The position numbers and the translations under genes are program-made. The notes under the pieces were generated by a model. The model saw only the letters and a program-made list of their open reading frames with translations, was not told the origin of the DNA and searched no databases. From contig NC_052480.1 in NCBI RefSeq assembly GCF_009730915.1, positions 22,828,419 through 22,892,418 on the forward strand: a DNA stretch of 64,000 nt, given 5' to 3'. This document shows, piece by piece, positions 35,846-46,711 of the stretch (position 1 is its first letter; every line of letters begins with the position of its first letter). Source of the stretch: Dioscorea cayenensis subsp. rotundata (lineage: Eukaryota > Streptophyta > Magnoliopsida > Dioscoreales > Dioscoreaceae).

Positions 35846-36845
35846 NNNNNNNNNNNNNNNNNNNNNNNNNNNNNNNNNNNNNNNNNNNNNNNNNNNNNNN
35901 NNNNNNNNNNNNNNNNNNNNNNNNNNNNNNNNNNNNNNNNNNNNNNNNNNNNNNNNNNNNNNNNNNNNNNNNNNNNNNNNNNNNNNNNNNNNNNNNNNNN
36001 NNNNNNNNNNNNNNNNNNNNNNNNNNNNNNNNNNNNNNNNNNNNNNNNNNNNNNNNNNNNNNNNNNNNNNNNNNNNNNNNNNNNNNNNNNNNNNNNNNNN
36101 NNNNNNNNNNNNNNNNNNNNNNNNNNNNNNNNNNNNNNNNNNNNNNNNNNNNNNNNNNNNNNNNNNNNNNNNNNNNNNNNNNNNNNNNNNNNNNNNNNNN
36201 NNNNNNNNNNNNNNNNNNNNNNNNNNNNNNNNNNNNNNNNNNNNNNNNNNNNNNNNNNNNNNNNNNNNNNNNNNNNNNNNNNNNNNNNNNNNNNNNNNNN
36301 NNNNNNNNNNNNNNNNNNNNNNNNNNNNNNNNNNNNNNNNNNNNNNNNNNNNNNNNNNNNNNNNNNNNNNNNNNNNNNNNNNNNNNNNNNNNNNNNNNNN
36401 NNNNNNNNNNNNNNNNNNNNNNNNNNNNNNNNNNNNNNNNNNNNNNNNNNNNNNNNNNNNNNNNNNNNNNNNNNNNNNNNNNNNNNNNNNNNNNNNNNNN
36501 NNNNNNNNNNNNNNNNNNNNNNNNNNNNNNNNNNNNNNNNNNNNNNNNNNNNNNNNNNNNNNNNNNNNNNNNNNNNNNNNNNNNNNNNNNNNNNNNNNNN
36601 NNNNNNNNNNNNNNNNNNNNNNNNNNNNNNNNNNNNNNNNNNNNNNNNNNNNNNNNNNNNNNNNNNNNNNNNNNNNNNNNNNNNNNNNNNNNNNNNNNNN
36701 NNNNNNNNNNNNNNNNNNNNNNNNNNNNNNNNNNNNNNNNNNNNNNNNNNNNNNNNNNNNNNNNNNNNNNNNNNNNNNNNNNNNNNNNNNNNNNNNNNNN
36801 NNNNNNNNNNNNNNNNNNNNNNNNNNNNNNNNNNNNNNNNNNNNN
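35846..36845. other. Assembly gap, exactly 1000 N
   Basis: A placeholder gap. Translations running through it are artefacts. Sequence on its right continues the MULE that ends at 11803, not the intergenic sequence on its left. Confidence 0.98.
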
Positions 36846-36965
36846 AATGGGTTGTTTTTCTTGTCCAAGGCCCGGTCATCGGGCCTCATATATGTGTCCA
36901 AGCCCTCCCATTTTTCGGGCGGGTCTTCGGGCTCGGGTGGGTAGCCCGGCCCTTGGACAGGTCTA
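36846..36965 (+). mobile_element. Other end of the GC-rich TIR element inserted in the MULE
   Basis: GC-rich sequence (GGGCGGGTC, GGCTCGGG) ends in CCCGGCCCTTGGACAGGTCTA, the inverted partner of the end at 11886. The MULE zinc-knuckle coding sequence resumes at 36966. The central part of the element is missing in the gap. Confidence 0.6.
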
Positions 36966-37740
36966 TGTGGCAGTGTAGGCCATAATAAAAGGTTTCATGG
37001 TCATCAGAAACAGGTATTTAAATTTAACAACCTTTGTTGGTGTTATTATATTAATTCACATTATACAATTAACTAAACTTTTACTTATAGCAGGCTTCAC
37101 AGGGGAATTCAGATGGACAACAACATGGACACCAAAGTGGAGGTGTTCAGGATAATCCTATGGATGGCAGTGACTCACAGGTTTTACATGAACGTTTTCA
37201 AATGGTTAGTTATTTCTTTCATAACCAACCTCAGGGAATATTAGAAGTTCATAATTTAACCAAGTTGATGTTACAGGTTGATAATTTGACCATGGGGAAC
37301 CATCAAGAGTTTCAACGAGATTATCCCACATCAGAAGCAATTATACCTGAAGAACCCCACTCACGAGTAACTATTAAAAAAATTAATTGTAATTGATGTT
37401 TACAATGCACTTCATTCTCTGTTTAATATTTACAATTGTCCAGTTAATTGATGCCCCTGAAATGGCATCAGCTAGGATGCAATGAAAAAGAAAAAATTAT
37501 GTCCAATAGGAGGCAAGGGTACCTGCACAATTCCTACAAGTAGCGCAAATGAATTCTCAGTTACTGTCAGGAAACAAGTGCAAGGCAAAAATCAGAATAA
37601 AAAGGCAAACAAGCAAGGGAGGAGGTCTAGCAAGAAAAAGGAAGGCATGGGTCCTTCCGGGAAATAGCTCTGGTGGTTCTGTTGCATGCATGAAATGTTT
37701 TTTTTGTTTTGGGTGTATGACAGTTTATGCTATTTTGTAA
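36966..37740 (+). pseudogene. MULE transposase C-terminal exons
   Basis: Sequence begins CGSVGHNKR, the second half of a CCHC-type zinc knuckle whose first half (VRMKCRH) is on the minus strand at about 11898-11915. Exon pieces: 36966-37013 (donor GTATTT), 37094-37180 (acceptor CAG; Gln/Gly/His-rich), 37277 to about 37370, and from about 37444 (acceptor TTGTCCAG) into a Lys/Arg-rich tail. Stops in the last part (for example the TGA after ASARMQ, about 37480) show decay. Alone this would be an anonymous plus-strand fragment. Together with 11887-14328 it forms the end of a MULE transposase. Joining requires the middle contig to be inverted and one base of slip at the inner-element insertion. 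Confidence 0.7.
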
Positions 37741-38859
37741 CTACAGTTTCAAACAATGTATTGGATTTCCTTGTCTGATGACATGCTAGTTTCTTTTGGA
37801 GTTGCTATTTTGCAGTTTGCATGTAATTGGACTTGCTTGACATGAAAAAGGAATGTCTTTTTGTTTTGGGTGCATGTCTGATGACATGCAATTTTGTAAA
37901 TGCAGTTTCTTGGTAATTGAAATTACTTGGCCATGTAATTTTGTAAATGCAGTTTCCATGTAAATATATGATTGTCTTCAGTTGAAATTACAATTTTCTC
38001 TTCAATTGTAATGTCTCATTTGGCATGGTTTTAATTATTATTTTTCTGTCTACAGTTATTTGTGCAATTGGGTTTGTCTTCAGTTGTAATTGGAGTTGTT
38101 GTTTTCAATTGTAATGTCAAACTGGGCATTCTTGTAATTGGTATTCTTGTTTCTTCAATTTTTTGTCAAACTGGACATGTCTATCTTCAATTGTAATTGG
38201 AGTTTTTTCTTTTTTCAGTTGTTTGTAAAATAATTCCTTGTATTTGGGTAATGTAAAACTCTTACAATTTGTATTGGTGTAATGTAATCAATTTAATGTT
38301 ATTTTAGTTTGGTAATCTATGTTATTGTATTCCACCAAATCATATAATTAATATGCTAATACAACATATCATATAATCAATATTGCAGACAAGGAAACTA
38401 GTTAATTAAATCCAAAAACAAAAAATGCTCAAAAACTCTCATCTTCTTTGGATAAGCACACCTCCATTTACAGGATTAACATAATGGCATTATTACTCAC
38501 AACAAGAAATAAAATTCAAACAATTAATTAGTTTCCAATAAAGGAAACTAACTAAATGAAGCCAGAACCCAAAACACACACACACACACACACACACACA
38601 AAGAACCCAGAACAAAACCCCATGTTTAACTAATTAACATTATTAATCATAATAAGATATAAACTTCAAAAGACCCAAAATTCAGTGAGCTTCATCCTTT
38701 TAGCAACTTTAAACGGAATGAAAAATCTCTAGTGATTGATGAATCCTCTATCTCGAGAAGATTCCAACTTCAGCCATTATTTCACTGCTAGCTCCTTCAC
38801 CATCTCACACACCATTGTAAATGCCCTAGATATCTCTCCCTTCCTAATGAAGAACAATG
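37741..38859. other. MULE 3' non-coding region
   Basis: AT-rich sequence between the transposase end and the terminal repeat, with repeated TTGTAATTGG/TCAATTGTAAT words at 37900-38260 and a (CA)n run at about 38573-38600. No gene. Confidence 0.6.
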
Positions 38860-39266
38860 ACATCTCGATGCTCCAAAGACTGGTCGCTTCCCACTTTCCT
38901 TACCGGAGATTGAACTGCGTCGGCCGGTAGAGGAGAAGAAGAAGAAGAAGAAGAAGAAGAAGAAGAAAAAGAAAAAGAAGAAAAAAAAAAACAGAAGGAG
39001 GAGGAGAAGGACAGGGGCTCAGCCTTCAAAACATAGAAGAAGCATCCACCGTGGAGAATTATCTGAGTCAGCACATCCATTCAGCCATCTGACGTGGCCC
39101 GGTGAGGATGAATGGGATTCTCCGGTTGCCAAGTCAGCAATTGGGGTAGGAGTTGTCAGGATAACTAACCGGTGAAACAAAATTAAAATTCGATGACTAA
39201 TTAGATACAAATTGAAGTTCGGTGCCCTAATTGAAAATTGAGAAAAGTTCGGTGACCTATCCAATA
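38860..39266. repeat. MULE long terminal inverted repeat, copy B
   Basis: Matches 16198-16597 closely over about 400 bases, including the GAAGAA tract (longer here), CATCCACCGTGGA and the terminal GTTCGGTGACCTATCC. It borders pararetroviral sequence directly, as copy A does. The minus-strand serine-rich open stretch over the GAA tract is an artefact. Confidence 0.8.
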
Positions 39267-39269
39267 ATT

Positions 39270-42200
39270 AACTAAAAAATCAAAGAGCAGAAAGTTCAAA
39301 TACTAGAATAATAGTAACTCCAACAACAATTGAAAGAACTAGTAGAATAACTCAACCTTTACAATTTCCATCCTAACATAATTTCAACTCAACTAATTAC
39401 TATGAACAAAATTATAAAACATATAAAGGAAAACCAGATCCCTTAGAAGTTATAAAAACAATGCCTAGACAAAACAATGAAGGAAGCATGTTAGTTCTAA
39501 GCACAGTTCATCCTAAAAAATGACCAGAATTAATAGATAGATGGGAATCAGATGCCATAAATGCATTAGAAAGAATACCCCATACATTAGACTCAATAGG
39601 AACAACAAACTTTATTGAAACTCTCTTAGGAACCACTGCAAGAGATTTATTAAATAGTTGAAAAATTAACTATTCAGAAAAATATCAATACATGGTATAA
39701 ATGACAGATAATCTATATAATGTAACAAGATATGGAAGCCAGAGATTTAGAAAGACTTCAAATTCAAAACTTTGGAGAACTAGTACAATTTAGTCAACCA
39801 TATATAACATTAGCAGCTAAAACAGAAAGAGCATTCACAAATAATGAATTAACTAAAAAATGATTTAATAAACTTCCAAAACTTTTAGGAGATATCATTT
39901 TAAAAAATTGGATAGAAAAAGGACATGAAAATCTAACTGGAATATGACCAGCAATAATGTTCACATTTAATTACTTAAAAGATAAATGTTTAGAAGCTGA
40001 AGCAAACAGACAAATCTCAAATTATAGTTATTATAGCAAAATATATGTACCGGCATTACATAATGAATGAAAAAACAAAAAGGGTTAAAAAGAAGTCAAT
40101 ATTTTAAAAAAGAAAGACCTAAATCTAATCATGTCAAAAAGTTTAAAACACATAAGCCACGGAGAAAATGTAAGTGTTATTTATGTGGTATAGAAGGACA
40201 TTATGCAAGAGAATGTAAAAATTCACAAGTAAACAAAGAAAGATTAAATATGCATCAAAATCTAGAAATTCATGATGAAATTGATATAGTAAGTATATAC
40301 AGTAATGATAGTGAAAATGATAGTGATGTATGTAGTATATTTGATGGAAATGAAGGACCAAACTTCTTCTTAGAAGAAACAGAAAATCAAATAAACTTAT
40401 AAAAGTAAACATGCTCTATCAAGATAAAGAAATAATAAAACAACTTCTGAAAAGAATTAAAAAACTGGAAGAGAAAATTCGTAAATTGCAAGAAAATTTA
40501 AAAGATAAAGATATTAAAAATCAAAATAATTATCAAAATGAAAAATGATTCAAGAAAAAGATAAAAATCTAATCATAACAGAAAGTGCAATGACTATCTA
40601 TTTATTAAGATAATAATTTGCTTAACATTGAATTTATCCTAGATTTTAAAGATGGATTTAAAATTTTAGGAAAAGGAATAATAGACACAGGAGCAAGCAA
40701 AAATTATATAACAAAAGATATTGTTCCATCAAAATATAAAGAAATAACAACACAAAAGCATTAGTAAATGATGCCTTTGGAAATCAATTGGTTTTAAATG
40801 AAAAATTAATAGATTGCTCAATCATCTTAAACAATCAAAAATACAATCTACCATATACTTGGATAAAACCAATAACAAATAAAAATTCTATAAAATTTTT
40901 ATTAGGCATGAATTTCATTAAAAATCAAGCAGGAGGAATATTTATTCAAGGAGAAAAAGTAATGTTATTTAATAAAGCAAATCACTTTGAAATAACAACA
41001 AAAGTACAATATTTAGAATATTTATCAGAATTTGATATCACATTAGATGAAGAAATAGAAGTTATAAATTATATTGAATTAAATCAAATAACCCCTTTAA
41101 AAGATAAAATTAAACCTATACTTGAAGATTTAAAGAAAGATGGAACCATAGGAGAAAATCCGATTAAAAAACATAGACAAAACAAATGAAGATTGCAAAT
41201 TAGAAATAATAAACCCAGATATCAGAATAACTTGTCCAGTAACAAAAGCAACTCCATATGAACAAGAAGAATTTAATAAACATATAAAAGAACTAATAGA
41301 TTTAAAAATAATAGAACCAACAAAAAGTCCTCATGGAACTAGAGCATGTATAGTAAATAAGCACAGTGAAATAATCAGAGGAAAAAGCAGAATGGTATTT
41401 AATTATAAAAGGCTTAATGATAATACAGAAGATGATAGGTATCCATTACCAAACAAAGAAGCATTATTAAACAAAATTAAAGGAACAAATATTTATAGTA
41501 AATTTGATCTAAAAAGTGGCTTTTGGCAAGTTAAACTGGAACCAGAAAGTAGAAAGTGGACAACATTTGTAACACATAATGGACATTATGAATGGAAAGT
41601 TATGACATTTGACCTAAAAAATGCTCCTCAAATTTTTCAAAGAAAAATGGATAATATATTTCGAAATGATTCATTTATTGTTACTTATATTGATGATATT
41701 TTAGTGTTTAGTAATAATATAAAGGAGCATATCAATCATTTATAAATATTTTTTCAGAAATGCAAAAAACATGGTCTAGTATTATCTGAGAAGAAGATGA
41801 AAATTGGGTACAGAAAAATAGAATTTTTAGGAGTAATTATTGGAAAAGGAAAAATAGAATTACAAAAACATATAGCAAGCAGTATTTTAGAAATGCCTGA
41901 TAAATTGGAAGGATTAAAACAAATTCAATCATTTTTAGAAAAATTAAACTATGCAAGAAATTTCATACCAAATTTAAGTAAATTGGCTGGACCACTATAT
42001 AATAAAACAAAACAAAATGGTGAAAGGAAATTCAATAATGAAGACATTAAACTAGTTCAAAAAATTAAACAAATTGTAAGCAACATAAACCCTTTAGAAT
42101 CACGACCAACAAATTCATACTTAATAATTGAGACAGATGGCCGTATAGGTGGTTGGGGAGCTGTTTTAAAGTTTAGACCTAAAAAGGAATTAACAAAAAA

Positions 42201-42531
42201 TGAAGAGAAAACAAGTAGATATGATAGTGGAACATATAACACTAAAGTAACAAGTACAGATGCAGAAATTCTAGCATGTATTAAAGCCATGGAAAAATTC
42301 AAATTATTTGTCATAGAAAGTAAAGAATTTTTATTAAGAACTGATTGCCAAGCTATAGTATCTTTTTACCATAAAAAGTCAGAAAACAAACTATCTACAA
42401 ATAGATGGTTAACATTCATAGATTATATAGTTGGAAATGGATTTCATGTTATCATTGAACATATTAAAGAAAAAGATAATATTATAGCAGACCAATTGAG
42501 TAGGATTATACAAGAAAATAAATTTAATTAA
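39270..42531 (+). pseudogene. Pararetroviral polyprotein: capsid, protease, RT, RNase H (broken)
   Basis: Capsid region 39270-40402: its first 800 bases are broken by several stops. The C-terminal part has the CCHC zinc knuckle CYLCGIEGHYAREC (40175-40216) followed by an acidic tail. A stop at about 40400 and further frame changes precede the aspartic protease motif DTGAS (40684-40698). RT lies at 41200-41745 with the YIDDI active site at 41686-41700 and LPNKEALLNKI upstream. A stop at 41743-41745 separates it from the RT thumb and RNase H (41797-42531; ETDGRIGGWG, LRTDCQAI). The individual domains remain recognisable but lie in separate frames. Presence of RT and RNase H without integrase, with a zinc-knuckle capsid upstream, fits Caulimoviridae. 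Confidence 0.9.
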
Positions 42532-42682
42532 ACACAAAAGACTTGTCCATCCACATAGTAAGACTGTGGTTGTAAAAACCAGCAGGTCCATTCGTGTTCT
42601 TATTATGGTGGGAGCCTGGATTACCATTCCCTAAAATAAAAAACATAAAAGTTATAAAATCTAACAAGATTTTGTTTTGCAG

Positions 42683-44000
42683 ATGTCTAAAATCTCTTCA
42701 GCTCAAGAAAACTCTTTTCCTATCCTTCAATTCTCAACTATTCCACCAAAAAAATAATTTCAAATTCCGTACTACCAATATCTTAGACCACCAACAACAA
42801 ACTCTTCTTGACAATCTTTGGGCCAATAGAAACAATTCCCAATTTCTTCAAGCTATGAAAACTCTTAGCCAGTACTTTCAGGACCAAAATGCAAAACCAA
42901 ACCACATTATTCCATATAACTCTATCTCACATCAACCCTAAACAAAAGTTTACTTTCCACCAGCGGTTGAACATTTCATTGCTCAAGACCGAACAATCAA
43001 ATTACTGGAAACAGAAATTGAAGTCAAGAAAAAAGTAATAGAAGAACTTAACAAAAAACTTCAAAAAATGACTGAGGATTATAAAGAGATGTCCCAGTAT
43101 ATGATCCAAAATCAAAAGCAAAAAGAAGAAACTCTTGAAAGGTTTCTCCCAATTATGCAAGATGTACAACAAATTATTTTACAAAAAGTCCTGAAGACAA
43201 CATATGAAGACTTCGTTCAGACTCAGATGCTCCTTCGAGAAATGGCTAAAGACAACATACATCCTTATGGTATGGCACTCTCTGTTGATTTATATCAAGA
43301 CATAATACATCGCCATCAAAATTGCCAATGTGAAAAAGGCTTTTTCATTGTTAAAGCATCCTTTGAGCTATCTTCATGGATTAATCAAGAAATAAAAGGA
43401 ATACAACTCAGCATCGATAAATTACTACAATATGGCATAATCAGCAGAATATTACTCACAAGGCCAAAATAGATCAAGTTCTTACAAAAGCATTGGAAGC
43501 TCTCATATCTATTAGCCAAAATATTCAAGAAGATGAAGCTACCTGCAGTCATAAATTTAGCAATCAAATCTATCCCACTAGGTTATGAAGAAGGGTATTT
43601 AGAAGATGCAAGACATCAAATTAATGTCGAATTATTCTTGAAGTATGTTCCATATTAGATACATATTCCAAATGAAGTATTCACAGAAGAACTATAACTA
43701 TTTACTACTCCAGTGGCCGAACAACTTTCCTTATGGCAAGCATTCACCTTCATCACCATCAGACAATCTTATTATTATCCCTTGGCAATGGAGGATTCTA
43801 CTATAAAAGTCTATGCAAGAAAAGAGGTACTGCCTATTGATATTCCATTTGTAAATCTCAAATATAATAATCCCTCATTAGTACAACACTTCAAAAATGT
43901 AAATGCTACCATTTCACTCCAACACTTGGGAGACTATTCCTCAAGCTATCTCCCCATAATTGAAGATCCTGATGAAGAACTTCCCTTGGGTGTTCCTTGA
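42683..44000 (+). pseudogene. Second pararetroviral reading frame, unknown function, broken
   Basis: It starts at the ATG at 42683, directly after a pyrimidine-rich TTTTGTTTTGCAG, and continues, with a frame change near 42750 and stops near 42941, 43472 and 43695, to 44000. A Lys/Glu-rich stretch at about 43010-43110 has heptad-like spacing and may form a coiled coil. The final part is acidic (DPDEELPLG). No known domain is recognised. It lies between RNase H and the terminal promoter, the place occupied by a second frame in some caulimovirids. The splice-acceptor-like border suggests expression from a spliced RNA, as known for RTBV ORF4. That comparison is an inference. Confidence 0.6.
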
Positions 44001-44089
44001 GGTCACTCATCCAATAACTCAGAAGACTCTATATTCCATCCAACTGAAGATATAACTATTGCTCATCTTTTGGTAGACTGAAGCAGTGT

Positions 44090-44615
44090 TGTTTGTTTTT
44101 ATCATGTAAAGGAGTCGGTGTTTGTTTTTTTAGTGTGTAAAATAGGTTTACAACTATAGCAGGAATAGTTTTATTGTTGAATGACATGCTTGTAATAAGT
44201 GGGTTTGGTAAGTGTCTTGTTAAGAATAGGTAAGTTTGGTAAGCGTCATGTTTACTACATGATAGTTTGGTTAGTGTCTTGTTATAAATAGTATAACTTA
44301 AGGGTTAAGTCTTGGAGCCTATATAAGACCCCTTAGTTTGTAAGGTATGGGAATCTAGATCTCATCCCGATCCACATCCATATCTCTACCTTTGTATCTC
44401 GTCCCTCTTGATGAAATAAAGAAACCTCTTTGTGGATACACCTCTCTCTTCTTATACTTTCTTTTCTCTAACTCTTTAAGCAAGCTTCCGCCCTAACCGT
44501 TACTTCACCTAGGATGACCCCGGCATCCCGAGTAAGTTGAACGGCATCCCCAATGACCTTTCCATCGTTCCCTAGGATGGCGTGACGACGGAGCGTGGAG
44601 GTTCTAGGGGTATCT
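44090..44615 (+). promoter_or_regulatory. Pararetroviral promoter/terminal region, second copy
   Basis: Homologous to the reverse complement of 18018-18765. It has one full upstream module (about 44185-44245), one diverged partial module, TATA box TATATAAG (44320-44327), AATAAA (44415-44420), the leader, and ends near a degenerate primer site (GGGGTATCTTGA). Having the region at both viral ends indicates more than one genome length was integrated. Confidence 0.75.
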
Positions 44616-44648
44616 TGATCATTCTAAATTACTCTTTATGATCTTTTT

Positions 44649-44912
44649 TATTCTCTAAAGGTTAACCGAATCTCATATACCAAAAAACTTAATTATTTCA
44701 CAAAATTTTATAAAAAATTAGTTATTTTCTGCAAAAATAGTCATAATTTATATTTTCATATTCCTCTTTCATATTTAATTTCAACAAGAAAGTTAAATAA
44801 AAGGTAAAGAATAATTTTTGAAAAATAATAATAAATATTTTTTAATGTTAAAAAATGACAGATAATAAGAAACATAAATTTGTGATAGATAAAAATGAAC
44901 AGAATGAGTAAA
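44649..44912. mobile_element. Diverged Stowaway-type MITE
   Basis: Its body matches the Stowaway element at 24834-25475 (shared ATAAAAAATTAGTTAT and AATAAATATTTTTTAATGTT phrases) but without the nested MITE. The ends (TTCTCTAAAGG / AACAGAATGAG) are decayed. Confidence 0.6.
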
Positions 44913-45670
44913 TACTTTAGCAGAATTCAGTGTTAAGAACACAGAAAATTGATTGAGACTACATTTGATCTGGAGATGGAATCTTTTAATTTGATTTTTT
45001 TTACCTCCGGAGCTTAAAATAAAAAAAAAAAATGATCCCAACCCACCATTTTGGTGGGTTGATGAATGGAGGGAAATGAGAGGTTTTCACCCCTCCAAAA
45101 TCCTTCAAAACCCTTACAAACCCACCCCAAGCATGGGTTCAAAGAACCCTTACTTTATGAACCCTCCCAAACCTTTCCAAACCCTCCCAGCCAAGCAAGC
45201 CCTTAGAGATAATTGAAACAAACCAAAGAGGGCAAAGTTGGCACAGTTTCACCTTTATTATATTAAAACAACATGGATTTCATAGAGAAAATTAACATAA
45301 TTCTGCCAAAATAAAAAATAATGATACAACACATAACACCTTTTGACAATGTGGGAGAATACAATTATTATAAATAAAATTTCATAAATATGGAAAGCAC
45401 TTGTCATTCAAACATCAAGTTTATTGAGGTAGTACTTTCAGCATTGGATCCTCCCCCAGCTATTCAGCATCTTATTCTCCAGAGAGAAACATTCATTTGG
45501 AATTGTTCACCTTCAAATATCAAAATAAATAAATTAACAAATAAATATCAAACACCAAACACAAAAAAGAAAAAGCAATAATTTAAAAATAAATGTAAAT
45601 GCAAAATGTGAAAAGCAAGCTTCAGGCAAAGAACCACCTAAAAAAAATGATTAGACCAAATGATCTATTG
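44913..45670. other. Intergenic sequence
   Basis: No gene seen. A CCC/AACCC-rich block at 45050-45210 ends CCAAGCAAGCCCTTA, resembling one end of a TIR element, but no partner end was found. Confidence 0.5.
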
Positions 45671-45674
45671 ATAT

Positions 45675-45893
45675 ACGGGTCGCCGATAGAGCTCTTAACC
45701 GAGTAGTGAGAGTTCGATTCTCGACTGAGGGCACATTCTAGGAGATGTGAGCGGTGGTTGTGTGTGGGTGGTCCCAACGCCCATGTGTACGTGAGCCCCA
45801 CCCCCACTTGCTTTACCGAAGCTTGTGCATGCCCCTAACAGTTTAGCAAGGCGTTCGGACTGTCTGTTCCTCTTGTCAAAAAATATCATATTC
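45675..45893 (+). mobile_element. Probable tRNA-derived SINE
   Basis: The left part looks tRNA-like. A B-box-type GAGTTCGATTCTC at about 45708 is preceded by an A-box-like ATAGAGCTCTTAACC about 30 bases upstream, and a GC-rich non-tRNA body follows. The 3' end is CTTGTCAAAAAATA. Length (about 220) and layout fit plant SINEs. Target duplication is unclear (ATATAC / ATATCA). A minus-strand open stretch here is a shadow. Confidence 0.5.
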
Positions 45894-46711
45894 TTCATTC
45901 TTAATATGGTATTAGAACTTGCATTCCTGGATAAACATTGATTCTCTCAAGTATCTAACAGTGCCACTGGTTTTTGAAATTCTCTAATTGCCCACTGGCA
46001 TAGATTTTTTACATATATTAAACATGGTTAAATAATCCTAGAAAGTGAATAAAATTCACTTACAAAACAGTGAAGGTTATGTGCAAGATCAGTACAATAC
46101 TCCATATATATATTCATCAGATGCTATCTAATAAGCAGGAGGGGATTCAAAGGTGTGTCTTATGATGCTGTAGTTGTTCTAAGTGCAAATTGAATGATTG
46201 CTAAATTAATTTTATGCAGAAAAGATAAGGCATATTAGAAACCAACCCTCTTAGCTGCAACTTCTATTTGGGAAGATGACAGCAGGTTCTTATGCCAAGT
46301 CTTCTCCAATGATGCTATTCGGACAATGAGCATGAATCTGCCAGTGAGTAACACAACAAGTTCATTAGAGCAATAAGAACTGGCTAACCGTATGAATTAC
46401 TACCACACCACTGTCTTTTGAACCTGAAATGCATAAAAACAAATAACACAAATGTTTTCAAGGAATCTTCCTAATAAATTACCTTTGTTTATACACTCGG
46501 TGTATAATTGTGGGAGGCTGTCTAGGGAATTATGTGGCATGCCAGGTGATGCTGAGATCATACAAGAACAAGTTAGGGGCTTAGCACTTCGTAGTACATG
46601 GAACAGCATTCAACATTGTTTTCCTGTAGAAATTTCCTTGCAAAGAAACTATCAGGTGAGAGGTCTTCAACTAATGTCAATGGTAATTCTCTACTAGCGA
46701 TGTAACCGCTA
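45894..46711. other. 3' flank of the P-class PPR gene
   Basis: No independent gene is visible. It may contain the 3' UTR, possibly with an intron, of the minus-strand PPR gene. Confidence 0.45.

Larger units (their letters stand above)
39270..44615 (+). mobile_element. Endogenous pararetrovirus fragment: capsid to 3' promoter region
   Basis: The 3' part of an integrated caulimovirid genome. It runs from within the polyprotein (capsid) through protease, reverse transcriptase and RNase H, then a second reading frame of unknown function, then the promoter/terminal region that also occurs inverted at 18765-18018. There is no integrase, as expected for pararetroviruses. The two-frame layout with an unknown second frame after RNase H resembles what is described for florendoviruses; that is an inference from layout only. 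Many stops and frameshifts make it non-functional. The left border is the MULE terminal repeat. The right border falls at the degenerate primer-site region (about 44615). Confidence 0.87.

Noticed and set aside
35743..36985. Long open stretches across the second gap
   Set aside because: Artefacts of N. The left side is copia LTR/intergenic and the right side is an inserted element in the MULE.
38844..39080. Serine-rich protein on the minus strand (also 16218-16400)
   Set aside because: Translation of a GAA/TTC tract within the MULE terminal repeat.
16598..44615. A functional or recently active virus
   Set aside because: Both fragments carry many stops, frame changes and a MULE interruption, and the 3' primer site is degenerate. 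Only fossil copies are present.
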